DNA from: Streptomyces sp. 378
GTDB lineage: Bacteria > Actinomycetota > Actinomycetes > Streptomycetales > Streptomycetaceae
Length of the DNA stretch: 64,000 bases
Assembly (NCBI RefSeq): GCF_030124145.1
Contig: NZ_JASKMS010000001.1
Coordinates: 434,001 to 498,000 of the forward strand
Direction of reading: 5' to 3'
Position numbers and translations under genes: made by a program. Under the pieces are notes generated by a model that ran no database searches, was not told where the DNA came from, and saw only the letters and a list, made by a program, of their open reading frames with translations. Shown piece after piece: positions 59,900 through 64,000 of this stretch. Numbering within the stretch: the first letter of the stretch is position 1; each line of letters opens with the position of its first letter.

Positions 59900-60697
59900 A
59901 TGACGCACCGTCCGGCCCCCCGTGCCCTCCTCGCCTCCGCGCTGTCCGTGACCGCCCTGCTGGCCACGGCCGGCTGCTCCGTCGGGGACGAGCCGCGGCC
60001 CCGGTGGTTCTCCGCCTCCCCGTCCGTCTTCCCGTCGGCCTCCGCCGCGTCACCCGCCGACGAGCAGCCCACCGGTTCCGGGGCCGCCCTCACCGAGGCG
60101 CAGGCCCGGGCGGCGCTGGTCACCGAGACCGATCTGGGGGAGCCGTGGGGGCCGACCCGTGGCGCGCGGAGCTGGCGGGACGGGCTGCTGAAGGCGACCA
60201 CGGAGAAGCGGGACTGCCAGCGGCTGCTGGACGTCCTCTACACGGAAGAGCCCTTCGGCGCCCCGAAGGGGCCGCAGGCGACCTCGGCGCTCGACGACGG
60301 GGACACCGACGCCCAGCTGCGCTACCAGGTCGCCGCCCATCGCCCGGCGGACGTGGACCGCGCGCTGGGCTGGATGAAGTCGCTGCCCGGCAGGTGCGGC
60401 CAGTTCGCGGCCACCACCACTCGCGGCGGCCTACAGAACGTCGAGGTCCACGACCTGCCGCTGCCGGCAGTGGGGGACGCCCGGCAGGCCCTGCGGGTCA
60501 CGCTGGCCGGCGAGTCGGAAGAGGGGGAGCTGACGTACCTCACGATGGACCTCGCCGCCGTGCGCGTCGGCGAGGAGGCGATCACCCTCACCAACGGAGG
60601 CCTCGGCGAGGTGTACACCGAGGTGACGCAGCAGGTCGCGCAGCTCGGGGCGCAGCGCCTGGCCGAGACGACGAAGCGGGGCAGGGCGCAGATCTGA
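59900..60697 (+). CDS. Lipoprotein with PknH-sensor-like domain
   Basis: 265 aa. Lipobox ATAGC near residue 26, a Ser/Pro/Ala linker, then a domain opening LTEAQARAALVTETDLGEPW with two conserved Cys (RDCQRLLDVLY and PGRCGQF), similar to the extracellular sensor domain of PknH-like proteins. It is an exported, lipid-anchored protein of unknown ligand. GGAGG before the ATG. Confidence 0.8.
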   Translation: MTHRPAPRALLASALSVTALLATAGCSVGDEPRPRWFSASPSVFPSASAASPADEQPTGSGAALTEAQARAALVTETDLGEPWGPTRGARSWRDGLLKATTEKRDCQRLLDVLYTEEPFGAPKGPQATSALDDGDTDAQLRYQVAAHRPADVDRALGWMKSLPGRCGQFAATTTRGGLQNVEVHDLPLPAVGDARQALRVTLAGESEEGELTYLTMDLAAVRVGEEAITLTNGGLGEVYTEVTQQVAQLGAQRLAETTKRGRAQI

Positions 60698-60712
60698 CGC
60701 CCCCGGCCGGGG

Positions 60713-61498
60713 TCAGTACCGGTCGAAACGCGTGCGGTGGGCGGTCACGTCCCGTGCCACGTCCAGAGCCGTGCGCCCGTGCGCGAAGGCGTCCGCCCGC
60801 AGCCGCGCGAGCGCGTCGTCCGCGCCCACGCCGAGCTGGGCCATGATCATGCCGACGGCCTGGTAGACCTCGTCGTGGTCCGCGGCCAGCCCGCTCAGCC
60901 AGTCCTCCCCGTCCCGCGTCCCGGGCTCGTCCCCGTGCGGCAGGGCCATCAGGGCCACGGTCATGACACCGGCCACGATCCGGGCCACGTGCAGCTGGCG
61001 GTCGCTGAGTCCGCCCGGGCGGTCGCGGTACAGGTCGAGGGTGCCCACGCACACCGCGCCGCTGCCCAGCGGCACCGCGTACACCGCCCGTACCCCGGCC
61101 TCCGTCGCCTGCTGGGCGAAGACCGGCCAGCGTCCCGCGTCACGGCCCGTGGTCAGGTCGCAGGCGAGTACGGGGGCGCCCTCCTCCAGCGCGCTCTGGC
61201 AGGGGCCGTCACCGAGCGTGGCCTGGATCTGCGCCAGGCGCGCGGCCTGCGCGCTGCTCGCGCTCAACTGCACGGGCATGCCCTGGCTGCGCAGCGACAC
61301 GCTCGCGCCGGTCACCGGCAGCAGTTCCACCGCGACTGCGCACAGCCGCCCCGGCACCTCTCCCGGTGCCGCGCCCCGCACCCCTCTGGCGATCACGTCG
61401 GCGGCCCGGACTCCGTCCGGGTCCGGGCCCACTCCCTCGCTACGGCCGGGCCCCGGGTCGCCGCCGTGGGCGCCTCGCGGGTCGTCCCTGGGCCGCAC
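60713..61498 (-). CDS. GAF-ANTAR transcription antiterminator-like regulator
   Basis: 261 aa. A GAF domain (about 35-185) is followed by an ANTAR helical domain (LAADHDEVYQAVGMIMAQLG...ALARLRADAFAHGRTALDVA), which binds paired RNA hairpins to prevent termination. The target RNA is unknown. The second of two close GTG codons (61498) has better spacing from AAGGAGG. It is convergent with the lipoprotein gene, 15 bp apart. Confidence 0.9.
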   Translation of the reverse strand: MRPRDDPRGAHGGDPGPGRSEGVGPDPDGVRAADVIARGVRGAAPGEVPGRLCAVAVELLPVTGASVSLRSQGMPVQLSASSAQAARLAQIQATLGDGPCQSALEEGAPVLACDLTTGRDAGRWPVFAQQATEAGVRAVYAVPLGSGAVCVGTLDLYRDRPGGLSDRQLHVARIVAGVMTVALMALPHGDEPGTRDGEDWLSGLAADHDEVYQAVGMIMAQLGVGADDALARLRADAFAHGRTALDVARDVTAHRTRFDRY

Positions 61499-61845
61499 GG
61501 CCACCGCCTCCTTCGATCACCGCGGCTTCCACCGTCGCCGTTCGTTTCCGGGCCGACCGCGAGTCGGGCAGGCCGCCGGAACTCGACCCGGCGAGCAGTC
61601 CGTCGGGTGACCGGCCGCACGGTTCGCCGGTGCACGGCTGCACGGCCGGGCGCGAGGCCGACCGGGTCGGCCGACCCGCCCGCGCGGCACCGCGCCCGGC
61701 GCCGGCGCCCACGACCAGCCCGATGCCCTCCGGGCACCGCACCCGACACCCGCCCGGATCGCTCCGAGCCCTCCCGGAGCCCCCGACTACCCGTGGGCAG
61801 GGGGGCAAAACCCGTGCGCGGGGCCGTGGCCGTGGCGGATCGGCC
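61499..61845. other. Intergenic region without recognised feature
   Basis: About 350 bp of GC-rich DNA between the ANTAR and TIGR03943 genes. I see no gene, repeat or convincing hairpin beyond chance. Confidence 0.4.
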
Positions 61846-62607
61846 TCAGCGCCTCTCGTACGGGCTGTCCGGCTGCGGCACCCGCCGTACGGAGAGGACG
61901 TCGACGACCGGCGGCCAGGCGGCGTCCGAGCCCAGGCTCCCCTCGGGATGCCACCTGCCGGTGACCGTCACCCAGGTGTCGACCGGCGGGGCCTGCGCGC
62001 CGCGCACCTCGGCCTTCGCGCTCGTGGCGTCGGCGGCGCAGCAGGAGACGAGGAGGCGGGTGACGTACCAGGTGCCGTCGTCGTCGCGGGTGACGAAGCC
62101 GGTGAGCCGGACCGTACGGCCGTGCAGGGAGCGGCCGCTGTCGTAGACCGCCCGGGAGCCGAACTCTCCGAGGCCGAGATCGACCGGGTCACCCGCCGGC
62201 AGGGCCGGGAAGGTGCCGACGCCCTGGGTGGCACGCCGGTCCGCCTCGCGCTGCGCGCTGTAGGAGCCGAGGGCGGGCGGCGGGAACAGCAGGAGGGCGA
62301 GGGCGGGCAGGGTGAGGAACCAGGCGACCCGGGGGCCGGCGGGTCCATGGCCGTGCTCGTGCTCGTGCGTCCCGGCCTCCGGCGCCCCCTCGTCGTCCTC
62401 GACGTCCTCGTCGCCCTCCTCGGTCTCCGCCCCGCGTGTCAGCACCGCCACCGCCACCGCCAGCAGCACCAGCACCACCCCGGAGATCACCAGATACGGC
62501 CGCAGTCCCGCCTGCACGTACCGGAGGTACAGCTCGCCGAAGAGCGACACCCGCAGGATCGCCGCGCCCACGAGCGCGAGCAGTACGGCCGGTCCGTAGC
62601 GCCTCAC
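61846..62607 (-). CDS. TIGR03943-family protein (permease partner)
   Basis: 253 aa. Two N-terminal helices (LLALVGAAILRVSLFGELYL and LVISGVVLVLLAVAVAVL), a His-rich loop (HEHEHGHG), a third helix and a C-terminal domain with a CC pair (LLVSCCAADA). Such proteins pair with DUF318/ArsP-like permeases in Gram-positives. The GTG overlaps the permease stop (GTGA). The His stretch and CC suggest metal handling. Confidence 0.87.
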   Translation of the reverse strand: MRRYGPAVLLALVGAAILRVSLFGELYLRYVQAGLRPYLVISGVVLVLLAVAVAVLTRGAETEEGDEDVEDDEGAPEAGTHEHEHGHGPAGPRVAWFLTLPALALLLFPPPALGSYSAQREADRRATQGVGTFPALPAGDPVDLGLGEFGSRAVYDSGRSLHGRTVRLTGFVTRDDDGTWYVTRLLVSCCAADATSAKAEVRGAQAPPVDTWVTVTGRWHPEGSLGSDAAWPPVVDVLSVRRVPQPDSPYERR

Positions 62608-63632
62608 AGCAGCCACCACCCCACCAGGACGCTGCTCCCCACGGCGACCACCCACGTCGCCGCCGAGAACCGCACCGCGAAGGCCCTGCCGAACGTGCCC
62701 GTCTGCAACGCGATCAGCTTCAGGTCGACCATCGGCCCGACCACCATGAAGGCCAGTCTCGCCGTCGGGGAGAAGCCGCTCAGCGACGCCGCCACGAACG
62801 CGTCGGCCTCACTGCACACGCACAGCACGACCGCGAGCAGCGCGAGCAGCAGCACCGACAGCCAGACCGACCCGGTGAACACCTCCAGCACCGACCGCGG
62901 CACGACGATGTCGAACGTCGCCGCGGCCGCCGCCCCGAGGACGAGGAACCCGCCCGCGTGCAGGAAGTCGTGCTGAAGCCCCGAGACGAAGGCGCGCGGA
63001 CCACCGGCCGGCGTGCGCTCACCGCTCCGCTTCGGCAGCCGCAGCCACTCCTCCCGCCCGAAGCGCGCCCACAGCCAGCCCATCACCACGGCCGTGCCGA
63101 GCGAGGCGAGGAGCCGGCCGAGAACCATCTCCGGCTGCCCCGGGAAGGCGATCGACGTCGCCACAAGGACGACGGGGTTGATCGCGGGCGCCGACAGCAG
63201 GAAGGCCAGCGCGGCGGCGGGCGCGACACCCCGCCGCATCAGGCTCCCCGCCACCGGCACGGACGCGCACTCGCAACCGGGCAGCACGACCCCGGCGGCC
63301 CCGGCGACCGGCACGGCGAGCACCGTACGGCGGGGCAGCAACCGCTGGAACACCCGCTCGGGCACGAACGCCCCGATCGCCGCCGACACGACCGTGCCCA
63401 GCAGCAGGAACGGCACGCCCTGCACCGTGATCGCGGTGAACACCGTCCACCAGGCGGCGACGGGCGGGGTGTAGAGGTCGAGCGCCAGCATCGGCCCGAA
63501 CACCGACGCCACCGTCGCGACGGTGAGCAGCGCGGCACCGCCGAGCACGGCGTACACCAGGGCCCGCAGGCCCAGCCGTATGCCGTCGGCCACCGTTCGT
63601 TGGTTCTCCACACGCCCGCCCCGGTCGTTCAC
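62604..63632 (-). CDS. ArsP/DUF318-family permease
   Basis: 342 aa, about eight helices. The paired signature PGCECASVPVAGSLMRRG and CVCSEADAFVAASLSGFSP with conserved Cys is characteristic of this permease family, which includes organo-arsenic exporters and suspected metal transporters. It is translationally coupled to the TIGR03943 partner. The GTG at 63632 has only a weak ribosome site; a GTG at 63611 is also possible. Confidence 0.87.
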   Translation of the reverse strand: MNDRGGRVENQRTVADGIRLGLRALVYAVLGGAALLTVATVASVFGPMLALDLYTPPVAAWWTVFTAITVQGVPFLLLGTVVSAAIGAFVPERVFQRLLPRRTVLAVPVAGAAGVVLPGCECASVPVAGSLMRRGVAPAAALAFLLSAPAINPVVLVATSIAFPGQPEMVLGRLLASLGTAVVMGWLWARFGREEWLRLPKRSGERTPAGGPRAFVSGLQHDFLHAGGFLVLGAAAAATFDIVVPRSVLEVFTGSVWLSVLLLALLAVVLCVCSEADAFVAASLSGFSPTARLAFMVVGPMVDLKLIALQTGTFGRAFAVRFSAATWVVAVGSSVLVGWWLL

Positions 63633-63681
63633 TTCCAGGGAGGGAGGCTAACCCGTACGGCGGTGTCAGGGCCCCGCGCCC

Positions 63682-64000
63682 TCACAGGGGAGGCTGTGCG
63701 GGCGCGGGGCCGAGGGTCGTGGTGCCGGGGGCCGTACGGTGCCCGAGGCCCGTCCGGTAGGCGTCCAGGGCCGCCTCCACCCGGCCGGTCCGCCGCAGCA
63801 GGTCGCCCAGCATCCGGCACAGGTCGGCCAGGTCACCGGCGGCACCGGCGCGTTCCAGCAGGCTCAGGGCGCGGACGTAGTGCTCCTCGGCGTCCTCCGT
63901 GCGGCGGGCGTCCTCGGCGATGATGCCGAGCAGCCGGTGCGCGGCGGCGGAGTGGACGGCGCCGCGCTCGGGGGACAGGTGCCCGAGGACGTCGTGCAGC
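63682..64000 (-). CDS. C-terminal part of a TPR-repeat protein
   Basis: About 105 codons, cut by the window edge. AHRLLGIIAEDARRTEDAEE / HYVRALSLLERAG and GDLADLCRMLGDLLRRTGRV / EAALDAYRTGL are two tetratricopeptide-like helix pairs. The C-terminal tail is Pro-rich. Such repeats end many Streptomyces HTH-TPR regulators, but the DNA-binding part is not in view. A GGCCCCGCGCC hairpin (63670-63711) overlaps the stop and probably terminates transcription. Confidence 0.7.
   Translation of the reverse strand, partial: LHDVLGHLSPERGAVHSAAAHRLLGIIAEDARRTEDAEEHYVRALSLLERAGAAGDLADLCRMLGDLLRRTGRVEAALDAYRTGLGHRTAPGTTTLGPAPAQPPL

Overview
The window is high-GC DNA from a streptomycete. The supports are a third-codon G/C bias in every gene, frequent GTG starts, leaderless-looking starts, an SpoIIE-type phosphatase, a LAxTG-type cell-wall protein, DUF5990, DUF5994 and DUF6479 genes typical of Streptomyces, and paired csp/DEAD-box modules. 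No phage, IS element, CRISPR array, rRNA or complete tRNA gene is visible.

Region 1 (1-13.8 kb) is the most unusual part. It is a catabolic island. On the minus strand lie a glutamine-synthetase-like gamma-glutamyl-amine synthetase and a cytochrome P450 (cut by the window edge). Divergently transcribed are a [3Fe-4S] ferredoxin, a ferredoxin reductase, an acetoacetate-decarboxylase-like protein, a semialdehyde dehydrogenase, a LigB-type extradiol ring-cleavage dioxygenase, an FAH-family isomerase/decarboxylase and a TetR regulator. An amino-acid/amine permease, a PuuC-like aldehyde dehydrogenase and a PuuD-like gamma-glutamyl hydrolase follow, then a convergent MarR regulator. Five copies of a GTTTG-N4-CAAAC dyad sit at the promoters of these units, including the marR promoter, so the island looks like one regulon. 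It appears to join a putrescine-utilisation style (gamma-glutamylated) route to an aromatic meta-cleavage route, with the P450 system in the place where a PuuB oxidase would be expected.

Region 2 (13.8-24.6 kb) holds a sodium:alanine symporter, a tRNA-Gly 3'-end remnant, a PAS-GAF-SpoIIE phosphatase, a DUF5990 protein, a PAP2-type membrane phosphatase, an eroded LysR/SDR divergent pair, and a cold-shock module (CspA, DEAD-box helicase, half-CBS protein, MerR-like protein). Region 3 (24.6-34.1 kb) holds a secreted M19-type dipeptidase with a discoidin domain plus TetR, small membrane proteins, a CPA2 antiporter, a NarL-type two-component pair and a secreted serine hydrolase. Region 4 (34.1-36.1 kb) is a second csp/DEAD-box module with a transcription attenuator in its leader and long DNA identity to the first.

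Region 5 (36.1-47.6 kb) has a GH30 glycosidase under a divergent LacI regulator, a LysR remnant, an imine-reductase-like gene with HxlR, MarR with a proline iminopeptidase, a four-gene overlapping cassette (surface protein, class F sortase, ECF sigma factor, membrane anti-sigma-like protein) and a CBM35/beta-helix pectate lyase. Region 6 (47.6-64 kb) has small DUF genes, a class A beta-lactamase with an apparent frameshift, TerB, lipoproteins, a GH13 alpha-glucosidase, a LAETG surface protein, a nucleoside hydrolase beside a 38-bp tandem repeat, an editing-domain-less threonyl-tRNA synthetase behind a Thr-Thr-Thr leader-peptide attenuator, a GAF-ANTAR regulator, a permease/TIGR03943 pair and the end of a TPR protein.
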